DNA from: CAZZKG01 sp964654825
Lineage (GTDB): Bacteria > Gemmatimonadota > CAZMKB01
Direction of reading: 5' to 3'
DNA: 64,000 bases
Assembly: GCA_964654825.1 (NCBI GenBank)
Contig: CAZZKG010000005.1
Location: forward strand, 35,347-99,346
The first letter of the stretch is position 1, and the number at the start of each line of letters is the position of its first letter. Positions 28,875-38,949 of this stretch are shown here, in pieces. The position numbers and the translations under genes are program-made. A model generated the notes under the pieces. The model was not told where the DNA came from and searched no databases. It saw only the letters and a program-made list of their open reading frames with translations.

Positions 28875-29970
28875 TGCCCCTCCTCTTTTTCGATCCCGCC
28901 AGGTTAAGTACCTTCAGAGCGACGTCACGGGCCGCGTCATGTCGCGCGAGTCCGGCTGCCGCCTCGGACATCGATTCCCACTTCTTCCGATCACCGACGA
29001 TGCTTTCCATCAGCCTGCCGAGCCTGCGGTGGTTAAAAAGAGACTGCTCCACCAGGATTGCGGCCCCGGCCGCCGCCATCATCTCCGCATTTTTGTTCTG
29101 ATGCCCGCCGGTTGAATAGGGATATGGAACGAGCACCGATGGGACACCCCACCCTGACAACTCGGCTATCGTTGTCGCACCGGCCCTCGTGACTGCGACG
29201 TCGACATTCACATAAATCTCTTTCATATCGTAAAAGAAGGGTTCTATGATGATGGTCTTCCCACAGCCGGACAGTCTATCCCGAACACTCTCACAATCCG
29301 GATGCCCTGTCTGGAAGTAGACCTGCTCCCAGAGATCAGCTTCCGTCTCGAGCAGGTATTTCGTCACGACCTCATTGAGTGCGTGTGCACCCTGGCTGCC
29401 ACCCAGAACGAGGAGGTTGGGTCCCGATGCCTTCCGCTTCTGTTTTGCCTCAGTGACCTCTTCAAGTGACGGCGTGGAGGGATTGCCCGTCACCGTCACA
29501 TTCCCTACCCCTCTTATGTAGCTCCTCGATCGTTCATAACTCAAACACACATCATTCGACAGGAAGGACTCCAGTTTTGAGGCCACACCCGGTTCGGCGT
29601 TCTGCTCATGAACGAGGGATGGGATACCGAGTATCCTGGCAGACAGAAACGGCGGTACACTCGGATATCCTCCCATGCTCACGAGGACATCGGTCCTCAG
29701 ATGTATCATCTTCTTCGCCGCCCGGATCATACCGATGAATGTTTCAACCGGGAGTAAAATATTCGATGTTATTGTTCCTCTTCGTAATGGAGCGGATGGG
29801 ATCTTCATGAGTTCGATGTTCTCTCTCCTGCACGCTTCCAACTCGAAAGGCTTGCCGGTCCCCATAAAAAGCAGCCGGGCGTCCGGATTCGCCCTCCGTA
29901 TCTCCCGTGCTACATTCATAGCGGGAATAAAATGTCCTCCTGTTCCTCCTGCGGCAAACACGATATTCAT
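28864..29970 (-). CDS. murG: MurG, lipid II-forming GlcNAc transferase
   Basis: MurG adds GlcNAc from UDP-GlcNAc to lipid I on the inner face of the membrane. The start is taken as the ATG at 29970 (MNIVFAAGGTGGHFIPA), one base after the ftsW TGA; the longer frame adds 23 unrelated residues. The GGTGGH donor/acceptor loop, the VLGGSQGAHALN motif and the C-terminal ARAGATTIAEL-type segment (here TRAGATTIAELSGW) are all present. Full length for the family. Confidence 0.96.
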   Translation of the reverse strand: MNIVFAAGGTGGHFIPAMNVAREIRRANPDARLLFMGTGKPFELEACRRENIELMKIPSAPLRRGTITSNILLPVETFIGMIRAAKKMIHLRTDVLVSMGGYPSVPPFLSARILGIPSLVHEQNAEPGVASKLESFLSNDVCLSYERSRSYIRGVGNVTVTGNPSTPSLEEVTEAKQKRKASGPNLLVLGGSQGAHALNEVVTKYLLETEADLWEQVYFQTGHPDCESVRDRLSGCGKTIIIEPFFYDMKEIYVNVDVAVTRAGATTIAELSGWGVPSVLVPYPYSTGGHQNKNAEMMAAAGAAILVEQSLFNHRRLGRLMESIVGDRKKWESMSEAAAGLARHDAARDVALKVLNLAGSKKRRGIDS

Positions 29971-29971
29971 C

Positions 29972-31162
29972 TCACCTGACCGCCTTCGCACGGACTTTCC
30001 CCGCAGCGACTCTCGCCACGCTCCTGAGTACACCGACACCGATGAGACTGATAATGAGAGAACTCCCTCCGTAACTGATGAAGGGGAGAGTCAATCCCGT
30101 CGACGGGAGCATCACTTCAACCACCAGCATGTGAATGATCGCACCGAGGATTATCATCACAACGAGACCCGCAGAGAGATAGTACCCGAACCTGTCCTTT
30201 GCCGCCCTGGCTATTTTGATCCCCAGGTATGCAAAAATACCGTAGCCGATTATGAGCAGGACTGCCCCGAGGAGACCAAACTCTTCGCCCACCGAAGCGA
30301 AAATGAAATCCTTATGCATTTCCGGCAGGAAAAACAGCTTCTGTTTTCCGGCGCCCCACCCGACACCGAACACTCCTCCGGACCCTATTGCAATGAGCGA
30401 CTGATCCCCTTGATAGTTGATGCCACCGGCGGTCCCGGAGAGTCCCAGGAAACCCAGCAAACGTCTCCAGCGATACGGTTCCAGATAGCAGAAGATCACA
30501 AAACACGCGATACCGCTTAACACTATCGGGACCAGGTGTGCCTTCCTCGAACCGGCGAGATACAGGATGATGAAGAGGGAAACCGCGATCAGGGCTGCCT
30601 GAGAAAGATCCGGCTGCAGTGCAACGAGGATAGGGACACCGGCCATAGTGAGCAGAAAAGGGAACACTCCCTTCGAAAAATTCTCGATTGAATTCAATTT
30701 GTTCTGTGCGGTTGCCGCTCCCCACAGGATAACAGCAAACTTGGCGAATTCCGAGGCTTGAAAAGAAATTCCAAAAAGTGAATACCATCTCCGGATCTTC
30801 TCGCCTCCGTCACTTACGCTCCTGGGCCCTCCGAGGAGTGGTGAACTTTCGGGGAGGAGGAGGAGAAGCAGAAGCAGGCCGGTGGAAATCAGGAGGAGTG
30901 GTTTTGTGTACCTGTTCATCTTCCTGTAGTCGATCTTCGAGAACATGAACATCAGGGCGACACCGACGAGCGCCTTCTCAGCCTGCCGGTGCAGGAAGAA
31001 CGTGGAATCTCCGGAAAGCCCCTCCGACACGTGTGAACTTGCACTGTAGACGATCGCCAGGCCCAGAACAACGAAAACGAGGGTGAGCCATATGAGGGCT
31101 TTTCCGTAATCCCTGCGCACACCGTGGTGAAGTTCCTTCTTTTTCCTATTTTCCAAGACCAT
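29972..31162 (-). CDS. ftsW: septal peptidoglycan polymerase FtsW (SEDS)
   Basis: The 396-residue SEDS-family polytopic protein has about ten membrane helices. It polymerises lipid II together with the class B PBP FtsI encoded in the same cluster. Typical segments are IVYSASS in the first helix, the periplasmic loop with KIRRWYSLFGISFQASEFAK, and the conserved end GLTLPFISYGGSSLI. The start overlaps the murD stop by 17 bases. Position between murD and murG supports FtsW rather than RodA. Confidence 0.95.
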   Translation of the reverse strand: MVLENRKKKELHHGVRRDYGKALIWLTLVFVVLGLAIVYSASSHVSEGLSGDSTFFLHRQAEKALVGVALMFMFSKIDYRKMNRYTKPLLLISTGLLLLLLLLPESSPLLGGPRSVSDGGEKIRRWYSLFGISFQASEFAKFAVILWGAATAQNKLNSIENFSKGVFPFLLTMAGVPILVALQPDLSQAALIAVSLFIILYLAGSRKAHLVPIVLSGIACFVIFCYLEPYRWRRLLGFLGLSGTAGGINYQGDQSLIAIGSGGVFGVGWGAGKQKLFFLPEMHKDFIFASVGEEFGLLGAVLLIIGYGIFAYLGIKIARAAKDRFGYYLSAGLVVMIILGAIIHMLVVEVMLPSTGLTLPFISYGGSSLIISLIGVGVLRSVARVAAGKVRAKAVR

Positions 31163-32513
31163 GTATCAGCTCCCTGAAAGTATCTCCCCGTTCCTCATAG
31201 TCGGTGAACATGTCGAAACTGGAACAACCCGGCGAAAGGAGCACGGTATCCCCGGGTTTTGCGTGTGCGACTGCAGCCTGAACCGCATCATCGAGGTTTC
31301 GACATACCGTGGCAGCGACGGCGCCGGAGAGATCCTCTTTGATGAGTTCAGCAGCTTCCCCGATAACGACGAGGTGCTTCACTTTACTTCTCACGAGAGG
31401 GAGGAGTCGTGAATACGGTTCACCCTTGTGCCTCCCCCCCATGATCAATACGATCGGCCCTCTGACACCATCGATTGCACAGTAAGTGGACGAAACGTTT
31501 GTTGCTTTCGAATCATTGACAAACTTGATACCCTGGAAGGTATCCAGCTCTTCGAGACGGTGAGGAAGCCCTTCGAATGATTCAACACCTTCTCTTATTT
31601 CACCAAGTGTGCAATCAGCAGACGCAAGCGCACACACGGAAGCGAGTACGTTCTGCTTATTGTGCCATCCCGGAAGGGGGATTTTTTTCAGTTCGAGGAC
31701 ATCAACCTGTTCACCGTCAAGACTGAGCCGAATGGATTCATCCCCGATAAAGGCCCCCTCCCGTACCTCTCCCGATCGGCTGAATGTCAGGACCCTGGCA
31801 TCGATCTCGTCACCGATGGATCTGATTTTATCCTCTTCATCGTTCAAAACAGCGGTATCGTTGTGAGTCTGATTGGTAAATAGTCGTCTCTTGTGAGCAA
31901 AATACTCCTCGAGAGATCCGTATCTGTCCAGATGATCACTCGCCATATTGAGGAACACTGAAATCACCGGATGGAACAGGCTGGTGTGAGCAAGCTGGTA
32001 ACTTGAAACCTCGAGTACGAGCCAGTCGCAAACCGCCGCCTCCTCGATGACGCTGCTCAGCGGAATACCTGTATTGCCGGCGAGGACGACTTTCCGTCCG
32101 GCATGTTTGAGGCAGTGAGTTATCAGTGACACGGTGGTCGTTTTCCCATTCGTACCGGTAACCGCTATAACCGGTGTTCGTATGTATCTCGAGGCCAGCT
32201 CGAGTTCACCTATAACTTCTATTCCACCCTGTAGGGCACCCCAGATGAGCGGATTGTTCTCCGGAACACCCGGGCTGGTGACAACGAGATCGATACCCTC
32301 CAGGAAACCGGGTGAGTGGGTGCCGGTCTCGACGACAGCTCCCCGTGCCTCGAGATTCTTTCGCCGCTCTCGGACATCCGGAGCGGCTCTCAGCTCGGAA
32401 ACTCTCACGTCGAACCCTTCGTCGAGAAGGAGCTCTGCGGCGGCACAACCGCTCCTCGCAAGGCCGATCACTAGAACATTCGAGATGTTAGGATTGGTTC
32501 CTGTATTTTCCAT
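31146..32513 (-). CDS. murD: UDP-MurNAc-L-Ala--D-glutamate ligase MurD
   Basis: The 455-residue ligase adds D-Glu. It shows the Rossmann-like start NVLVIGLARSGCAAAELL, the ATP loop VTGTNGKTTTVSL, MASDHLDRYGS and the C-terminal FVNDSKATN and LLSPGCSSFDMF motifs. Its ATG shares one base with the mraY stop (TAATG), so translation is coupled. Confidence 0.96.
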   Translation of the reverse strand: MENTGTNPNISNVLVIGLARSGCAAAELLLDEGFDVRVSELRAAPDVRERRKNLEARGAVVETGTHSPGFLEGIDLVVTSPGVPENNPLIWGALQGGIEVIGELELASRYIRTPVIAVTGTNGKTTTVSLITHCLKHAGRKVVLAGNTGIPLSSVIEEAAVCDWLVLEVSSYQLAHTSLFHPVISVFLNMASDHLDRYGSLEEYFAHKRRLFTNQTHNDTAVLNDEEDKIRSIGDEIDARVLTFSRSGEVREGAFIGDESIRLSLDGEQVDVLELKKIPLPGWHNKQNVLASVCALASADCTLGEIREGVESFEGLPHRLEELDTFQGIKFVNDSKATNVSSTYCAIDGVRGPIVLIMGGRHKGEPYSRLLPLVRSKVKHLVVIGEAAELIKEDLSGAVAATVCRNLDDAVQAAVAHAKPGDTVLLSPGCSSFDMFTDYEERGDTFRELIHGLGK

Positions 32514-33598
32514 TATCGTATCTTCAGCGTGCTGAAAGCGATCAACGCAAACAATCCCGCGAGGATGAAGAACCTCACCACCACTTTGGATTCAGCCCAC
32601 CCACAGAGCTCGAAATGATGATGGATGGGAGCCATTCTGAATACCCTCTTCCCTTTCCATTTGAACACGAACACCTGAATGAGGACCGAAAGTGCCTCGA
32701 GAACGAACACTCCCCCGACTATGAACAGCAGCAATTCCGCTTTGAGCAGGATAGCAAGCGTAGCGAGAGCTCCACCGATCGCGAGAGAACCCGTGTCGCC
32801 CATGAACACCTGAGCCGGGTGAGCATTGAACCAAAGAAAACCGAGGGAAGCTCCCACCATGCTCATGCAAAAAATGGTGAGCTCTCCGCTCCCCGGGAGG
32901 GGCAGGATCTGGAGATATTTCGAGAACTGGGCATGACCGTGCAGGTAGCTGAACCCGGCAAATGCGAAGCACGCGAACGCGGACACCCCGATCGCGAGCC
33001 CATCGAGGCCATCGGTCAGATTGACTGCATTCGAAGTACCAACGATGACGAGTATAATGAACGGTATGTAGAAAATACCGAGATCGATGAAGAGGCTTTT
33101 AGCGAACGGGATACTTGTAATGGTGATGAATCCTTCGTGAAGCGGATAGTTCTTCAGAATCAACCCGAGGATCAGTCCGAGACAGATCTGACCGATCAGC
33201 TTGTACCGTCCGATCAACCCCTTGGATCTTTTTTTGACGACCTTGAGGTAATCGTCGAGCATCCCGATCGCTCCCATCCAGAGAGTAGACAGCAGAACGA
33301 GGTGTATGTACCTGTCGGTGAGATCGGCCCAGAGAAGGGTAGGAACCAGGATAGCGATCAGAACGAACACCCCGCCCATCGTAGGAGTCCCCTTCTTACT
33401 CTGGTGTCGTTCGGGGAGGTCACTGTCGATTATCTCGATCATCTGTCTGCGGCGGAGCAGCCTGATTACCCAGGGCCCGAAGAGAAAACTGATAATGAGA
33501 GCCGTGATGGTGGCATAAGCCGCCCTGAACGTGATGTATCTGAACACATTGAATATGATGTGGTACTTCACCATCGGATAGAACAGGTGATAGAACAC
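32513..33598 (-). CDS. mraY: MraY, lipid I synthase
   Basis: This 361-residue membrane enzyme transfers phospho-MurNAc-pentapeptide to undecaprenyl phosphate. It has about ten membrane helices, with the conserved GMLDDYLKV, NAVNLTDGLDGLA and MAPIHHHFE segments (the aspartates and the HHH cluster form the active site). The start is a GTG at 33598, one base after the murF TAG. Full length for the family. Confidence 0.97.
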   Translation of the reverse strand: MFYHLFYPMVKYHIIFNVFRYITFRAAYATITALIISFLFGPWVIRLLRRRQMIEIIDSDLPERHQSKKGTPTMGGVFVLIAILVPTLLWADLTDRYIHLVLLSTLWMGAIGMLDDYLKVVKKRSKGLIGRYKLIGQICLGLILGLILKNYPLHEGFITITSIPFAKSLFIDLGIFYIPFIILVIVGTSNAVNLTDGLDGLAIGVSAFACFAFAGFSYLHGHAQFSKYLQILPLPGSGELTIFCMSMVGASLGFLWFNAHPAQVFMGDTGSLAIGGALATLAILLKAELLLFIVGGVFVLEALSVLIQVFVFKWKGKRVFRMAPIHHHFELCGWAESKVVVRFFILAGLFALIAFSTLKIR

Positions 33599-33599
33599 T

Positions 33600-34982
33600 C
33601 TACTTCTCCTCTAATCCGCTTTTGACCATGTCAACGAGCTTCTCGAGTTGAGCTGCCCGGGAAGCCTTAAAGAGTACAAGATCACCCTTCTTCAATTTTT
33701 GCCTGAGCACCTGATACGCTTCTGCCATATCCAGCACCGGCAGGAGTTCGGGAGCCGCCCGGTTATTCCTCAGAGACCACTTTCCTGCTCCTTCCAGGTA
33801 GGCACCAGCTTCCTCTCCAACGGAAAGTAGAATATCAACTCCTCTCCGTGCCACTTCCTCACCAACACTGAGGTGGAGAGTTCTGCTCCGTTTCCCAAGT
33901 TCAGCCATGAGCCCTAGCACTGCGATACGCCGCTTTGCCTTTATCCTGCTCAGTGTCCTGATCGATGTCTTCATGGATCCCGGGTTTGCATTGTAACAAT
34001 CGACGAGAAACCGAACTCCACCCTCCTCCAGAAGCTCGGTCCGCATCGAGGGGAGCCTCACTCCCTCAAGCCCCCTTCCTATCTTTTTCACATCCAGATC
34101 GAACAGGAATCCGATTGCAACAGCTGCCATGGAATTAGTCACGTTGTGCATTCCAATAGTCGGGAGCCGAACGAGAGTCTGCTCCCCGATTAAAAACGAG
34201 GGTCTGCCGAAACCGTCAAGGACGACATCGCGTGCATGGAAATCGTTACCTGATTCGAGACCGAAAGTCCACACGTCGATATCGAGGGATTGTGCGAACT
34301 TCGAAAGGCTGCGGTCGTCACCATTCACCAGCGCATAACCGTCAGACGGTAACATTCTGAGAAGGCTCCCCTTCTCGGCCAGGATTGCCTGAACACTTCC
34401 GAATCCCTCGAGATGAGCGGGAGCGATATTGGTGATCACTCCGATGTGAGGTCTGATCAGATCCGTCATTTCCTCGATCTCGCCCAGGTGGTTGGTACCC
34501 ATTTCAACGATGAGGAGATCGTACTCGTTCGAAAGCTCGAACATGGTCATCGAGAGCCCGATTTTGGTGTTCCGGTTTTCCGGACTCTTGATGACGCAAA
34601 AGTTCTCAGAGAGAACAGCGCTCATCATTTCCTTCGTACTCGTCTTCCCGTTCGACCCGGTGATGGCTATGACCTTTCCTCGAAACAGATCTCTTTTCCA
34701 GGAAGCTATGTTACAGAGTGCTCTGAGACTGTCATCAACGAGGAACACCTGAGCATCGGGACACCCGGAGGGTTCCCTCTCGCAGACGACCCCCCTCGCT
34801 CCACGTCTCACGGCGTCATCGATGTGGAGATGACCGTCCGTACTCGCACCCTTCAGAGCGAAAAAGAGTTCGCCGCCAGTAACCTTTCTCGAGTCGATTG
34901 CGACCCTCATATAAGAGTGTTCGCCTTCCCTTCCGATAACCGCACCCGGATTAATCGCCTGCACAATGTCTCCTGAATTCAC
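33600..34982 (-). CDS. murF: UDP-MurNAc-tripeptide--D-Ala-D-Ala ligase MurF
   Basis: The 460-residue ligase adds D-Ala-D-Ala to complete the pentapeptide. Features are AIDSRKVTGGELFFALKG near the N-terminus, ATP loop AITGSNGKTSTKEM, VITNIAPAHLEGFGS and the C-terminal VDCYNANPGSMKTSI. A GTG start overlaps the murE TGA (GTGA). No ddl gene is in the cluster, so D-Ala-D-Ala must come from elsewhere in the genome. Confidence 0.96.
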   Translation of the reverse strand: MNSGDIVQAINPGAVIGREGEHSYMRVAIDSRKVTGGELFFALKGASTDGHLHIDDAVRRGARGVVCEREPSGCPDAQVFLVDDSLRALCNIASWKRDLFRGKVIAITGSNGKTSTKEMMSAVLSENFCVIKSPENRNTKIGLSMTMFELSNEYDLLIVEMGTNHLGEIEEMTDLIRPHIGVITNIAPAHLEGFGSVQAILAEKGSLLRMLPSDGYALVNGDDRSLSKFAQSLDIDVWTFGLESGNDFHARDVVLDGFGRPSFLIGEQTLVRLPTIGMHNVTNSMAAVAIGFLFDLDVKKIGRGLEGVRLPSMRTELLEEGGVRFLVDCYNANPGSMKTSIRTLSRIKAKRRIAVLGLMAELGKRSRTLHLSVGEEVARRGVDILLSVGEEAGAYLEGAGKWSLRNNRAAPELLPVLDMAEAYQVLRQKLKKGDLVLFKASRAAQLEKLVDMVKSGLEEK

Positions 34983-36451
34983 TGTTCCTCTTTCAGACTC
35001 TTGAGCACCCTGTGTACTTCTATTTTATCATCGAACGGGTATCGCCTGGTTCCGATGATCTGGTAATCCTCGTGACCCTTTCCCGCTATCAGGACTGTGT
35101 CTCCTTCTTCCGCAGTCCTCACCGCTTCGGAAATGGCATCCTTTCTGGATGTGATACGCCGCAGATCATCCCTGATGCTTCTGGCACCCGCTTCGATATC
35201 ATCGAGTATCTTTTCGGGATTCTCCATCCTGGGATTGTCCGAGGTAATGATCAGCACATCAGCGAGTCTCGCACCTATCTCACCCATGAGGGGCCTTTTG
35301 CTCTTGTCCCGGTTACCTCCGCAACCGCACACGAGTATGATCCGCTTCGGGGCAAGCTCTCTGGCGGTGATAAGAAGATTTTCCAGGGCATCCGGAGTGT
35401 GAGCAAAATCGACGAACACATCGAATCCCGGTCCCTCGATCTTCTCGAATCTTCCTCTCAGTTTTTTCACCGATTCGATACCCTTTACGATCTCGGCAGG
35501 CGGTATCCCGGCCGCGAGTCCGATGGCGTAAGCCGAGGCGGCATTCTGGACATTGAATCTGCCGAGAAGGGACATGATACATTCGTACCTGCACGCATCT
35601 GATTTGAAAATGATGGATGTACCCTCAGTCGAGAGATAATATCGTTCGACGAAGACATCAGCCGAGGGATTTTTCAGGCTGCAGGTGAGATACCTCACAC
35701 CGCAGGCTTTTTTGAAAACATCAGATGACGGATCGTCGATGTTTATCACCCCAATTGAATCCTTCCCGCTTTCTGAGAGCTGTCGGAAGAGTTTCAGCTT
35801 CATCTCCCTGTATGATTCGAAACTCCTGTGAAAATCGAGATGGTCCCTGGATATATTCGTGAACACAGCTACATCGAAGGAGATCCCCTCAACCCTGCTC
35901 AGGGCGAGTGAGTGAGAGGATACTTCCATGACAACGGCTCCGGTCCCCCCGTCAACGAGTGTTCTCATCTCTTTCGCCAGATCAGCCGATTCGGGGGTCG
36001 TCAGAGAGATTTTCTTGAGCGAACTCCCTGATTGGATACCGAGTGTACCGATGACTGCATTCTTCGGGAACCGGGAAGCGAGAACCTTCTCCGCGAGATA
36101 GCTCGTGGTCGTTTTTCCATTGGTGCCGGTTATGCCCGTGACGAAGAGCTCCCGTGATGGATGATTGTATACGGCCTGGGAGATAATGGCGAAGGCTCTC
36201 CTGGTATCCCCGACGATCAAACAGGGAGTTTCGATACCGTTTATTTCTTTCTCGAGCACCAGGAGCGCGGCTCCATTCTGTTGAGCTTCTTCGGTGAACG
36301 AGTGTCCATTCTGCACTTCACCGTGGATAGCGCAGAAGATGTCACCGGGTTGTACTTCCCTCGAATCATTGCACACACCGGTAACCTCAATATCAAGATT
36401 ACCTTCCAACTTCAGATAATCGACTTCGCCGAGAATCTCATCTGCTTTCAA
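34979..36451 (-). CDS. murE: UDP-MurNAc-tripeptide synthetase MurE (meso-DAP type)
   Basis: I place the start at the TTG at 36451, behind a strong GGAGGAG. It gives an N-terminus (LKADEILGEVDYLKLEGNLD) that matches known MurE starts, whereas the ATG at 36541 would add 30 unrelated residues and overlap ftsI by 104 bases. The product is about 490 residues. Key motifs are DSREVQPGDIFCAI, ATP loop GITGTNGKTTTSYL and DNPRMENP. DNPR is the signature of enzymes adding meso-diaminopimelate. This implies a DAP-type, Gram-negative-like peptidoglycan. Confidence 0.95.
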   Translation of the reverse strand: MKADEILGEVDYLKLEGNLDIEVTGVCNDSREVQPGDIFCAIHGEVQNGHSFTEEAQQNGAALLVLEKEINGIETPCLIVGDTRRAFAIISQAVYNHPSRELFVTGITGTNGKTTTSYLAEKVLASRFPKNAVIGTLGIQSGSSLKKISLTTPESADLAKEMRTLVDGGTGAVVMEVSSHSLALSRVEGISFDVAVFTNISRDHLDFHRSFESYREMKLKLFRQLSESGKDSIGVINIDDPSSDVFKKACGVRYLTCSLKNPSADVFVERYYLSTEGTSIIFKSDACRYECIMSLLGRFNVQNAASAYAIGLAAGIPPAEIVKGIESVKKLRGRFEKIEGPGFDVFVDFAHTPDALENLLITARELAPKRIILVCGCGGNRDKSKRPLMGEIGARLADVLIITSDNPRMENPEKILDDIEAGARSIRDDLRRITSRKDAISEAVRTAEEGDTVLIAGKGHEDYQIIGTRRYPFDDKIEVHRVLKSLKEEQ

Positions 36452-38498
36452 TCCAGGCTCCTCCGGAGAACGAAGATCTGAGGTAACAATTCTGTCCCCG
36501 GGACAGGATGCTCCCTGCCGGTGGGTTCTGTTTGACGACAAACCCGCTTCCGGATATCTGCGGATTCAGGTTATAGTTTTTCATAACTTTAACTGCATCC
36601 CGTACCGACATGCCCAGTAAATCAGGGACAATCACCGCCTCTTGCTTCGGATCAGGAATAAGGCTTTCCCCCGACACGGCCGGAAGAATGAAGAGGGTGG
36701 TCCCGTAATCGTGTTCCGGAATCCGGGCACTCAGGTGAGATGTCTGGTTATCCACCCGAACGACACGATTGGTCCCCTCCATACCGGCGAGGGAACGAAT
36801 GTCGATGATATCAGGACATGACATCATCATAAACTCGATGATCTTCCTGAAGGCGGGGGCTGCAACCTCACCCCCATAGTACTTCTCCTGTGGTTCATCG
36901 ATCGCGATGTAGACGACGACACCGGGATTGTCCACCGGAAAGAATCCACCAAAAGAGGAAACATACTTCCCGTGGACATACCCCTGACCGGAGACTGCTT
37001 TTTCAGCTGTCCCGGTTTTTCCTGCAACGGGAATCGATCCCACCTGAGCCGAAGTCCCGGTCCCCCTGAGTACAACTTCACAGAGGAAATCCTTCAGGAT
37101 GAGTGTACTCTGTCGCGAAACACTTTCCCAGAGCACTTTCCTCTCAGACTTCCATATCGGTTCTCTCCCGTGACCCTGTATTTCCTTTACCATCTGGGGT
37201 AGGAGGAGTTCCCCTCCATTGGCAACAGCGCTGTACGCCATGGTCATCTGGAGAGCAGTCACTGACACTTCCTGACCGTATGACATACTCTGCATGGTAT
37301 AGTTCGACCAGCCCGGATCACCCGGCTGGTGCAGGATCCCTTTTTCCTCACTGACGAACTTGATACCCGACGGGCTTCCTATGCCGAAATCCTTGATGGT
37401 TTTCAGCAGATTCACTTCGGTCAGGCGGTCAATGAGCTTGGACATCCCGATGTTGCTCGACTTCGAGAAGACATCCTTCACAGTAAGCCACTGTTGCGGG
37501 TGCGAGTCCTCTATTCTCCTCCTGCCGACCTGGTAGGTTCCATTTTCGCAGTAAACGAGTTCGTCCGGTCGAACCTTCCCATTTTCGATGAGGGAGGCCA
37601 TGGTTATGAGTTTGAAGGTTGATCCGGGCTCGAAGGTATCCATTGTCGCTCTGTTTTTCAGACGGTTGTACACACTCTTATCGAGAGGGGGCCAGAGCTC
37701 ATAGAGATCTATAGTGGGATAGTTGGCCATTGCAAGCACATCTCCGCTTCCTGGATCCACAACCACAACTGTCCCGCTTTTCGCCCTCATCTCCTGCACG
37801 GTCCGGTCGAGGACCATTTCGACGATTTCCTGGAGCCTCGAATCGATCGTAAGCACGATATCACAGCCCCGCACCGGAGATTTTTTGGGGAGACTCAGGT
37901 CGACGTACCTCTTTCCGCAGGCATCCCGTACCATGTATACCCACCCATCGGTTCCTCTGAGGTACTGTTCGAGTTCCTGTTCGAGTCCCCATCGACCGAT
38001 ATTGTCGACGCCGCAGAAACCCAGGATCTGGGCGAGCAAACTGCCCCTCGGATAATTTCTCCCCTTCTCCAGCCTGAATCCGATTCCGCTGAGTCCCATG
38101 TCACAGATGAGCCTTTTCCTGTCGAGCGGCACTCTTCGGGCAATCCATTCGAAATGATTATGGGATCGGAACTTTCTTTCGAGCCGGGACACAGGTATGT
38201 CGAGCACCTTTGAGATAGCTCTGCTCGTCTCCACTGGATTATTGATCTTGGGAGGTTCAGCAAAGAATGAATAGATATCTCTCGACACCGCCAGGGGTAC
38301 TCCATTCCGATCGAAGATCGTACCTCTGTCCGCCCGGAGTGTCTCTTTATAAACATGCTGTCCCTCGGCCAGACGGGCATAGTGATCATGCTTGATTACC
38401 TGCAGTTCAACGAGACGTGCAACAATGATGATAAACAGGACGAAGATAGTGATCGTGAGATTTTTCAGGCGGGCAGCGAGTATGTCATCTCTCGCCAA
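36438..38498 (-). CDS. ftsI: class B penicillin-binding protein FtsI with C-terminal PASTA domain
   Basis: The 686-residue transpeptidase has one N-terminal membrane helix (about 12-32), a dimerisation domain, and a transpeptidase domain with S293 (PGSTFK), SSN at 347-349 and KTG at 494-496. A single PASTA domain closes it (VPDLLGMSVRDAVKVM, about 620-686), as in Spo VD-like and many non-proteobacterial FtsI proteins. It cross-links septal wall with FtsW. The start is TTG with GGAGG nine bases upstream. Confidence 0.95.
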   Translation of the reverse strand: MARDDILAARLKNLTITIFVLFIIIVARLVELQVIKHDHYARLAEGQHVYKETLRADRGTIFDRNGVPLAVSRDIYSFFAEPPKINNPVETSRAISKVLDIPVSRLERKFRSHNHFEWIARRVPLDRKRLICDMGLSGIGFRLEKGRNYPRGSLLAQILGFCGVDNIGRWGLEQELEQYLRGTDGWVYMVRDACGKRYVDLSLPKKSPVRGCDIVLTIDSRLQEIVEMVLDRTVQEMRAKSGTVVVVDPGSGDVLAMANYPTIDLYELWPPLDKSVYNRLKNRATMDTFEPGSTFKLITMASLIENGKVRPDELVYCENGTYQVGRRRIEDSHPQQWLTVKDVFSKSSNIGMSKLIDRLTEVNLLKTIKDFGIGSPSGIKFVSEEKGILHQPGDPGWSNYTMQSMSYGQEVSVTALQMTMAYSAVANGGELLLPQMVKEIQGHGREPIWKSERKVLWESVSRQSTLILKDFLCEVVLRGTGTSAQVGSIPVAGKTGTAEKAVSGQGYVHGKYVSSFGGFFPVDNPGVVVYIAIDEPQEKYYGGEVAAPAFRKIIEFMMMSCPDIIDIRSLAGMEGTNRVVRVDNQTSHLSARIPEHDYGTTLFILPAVSGESLIPDPKQEAVIVPDLLGMSVRDAVKVMKNYNLNPQISGSGFVVKQNPPAGSILSRGQNCYLRSSFSGGAWIESR

Positions 38499-38592
38499 GG
38501 CGGTTTACCTCCCCAATCGTGTTCGAACTCTTTTCCGGCTCCTGTCTTCATCAAGCCGGTTCACCAATCATTTTGTTTCGCGATACCTGCTA

Positions 38593-38949
38593 TCACATCC
38601 CATCATCGTTCGTGATCACATCTCTGTCCATGACCACAAATACGAGATCATCCAGTTCAGGGAAGACCATGTGGAGTTCGCTCGATGCTCTCCTGATAAT
38701 CGATTCCCGCGATTTGAGGACGTATAGCTCTTTTCGCATAACATCGAGTTCACAGGAGAGTTCAAGATACTCTGTTCTCAGATTCTCCATCTCGATCGAC
38801 TGTTCCATGACGAAGCTCCTGGACCAGACCGAATAAAATGTGAGGGCGATCAATACTGCAAAATACAGGGCTGCTATCCTTACGATCCTGTGGCGATTCC
38901 TGAAGCCCTTCGACTGGATATCCTCGTATCTCCGGGTATAACGGTTCAA
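38593..38949 (-). CDS. ftsL: FtsL-like divisome protein
   Basis: This small bitopic protein of 118 residues has a basic cytoplasmic tail, one membrane helix (about 25-45, IAALYFAVLIALTFYSVW) and a heptad-patterned coiled coil (EQSIEMENLRTEYLELSCEL). Sequence is poorly conserved in this family. The call rests on architecture and on its place between rsmH and ftsI. The start is TTG overlapping the rsmH stop (TTGA). Confidence 0.85.
   Translation of the reverse strand: MNRYTRRYEDIQSKGFRNRHRIVRIAALYFAVLIALTFYSVWSRSFVMEQSIEMENLRTEYLELSCELDVMRKELYVLKSRESIIRRASSELHMVFPELDDLVFVVMDRDVITNDDGM

Noticed and set aside
32615..33625. 336-residue open frame on the plus strand
   Set aside because: Antisense shadow of mraY; very rich in charged residues, as expected from reversing a membrane protein gene.
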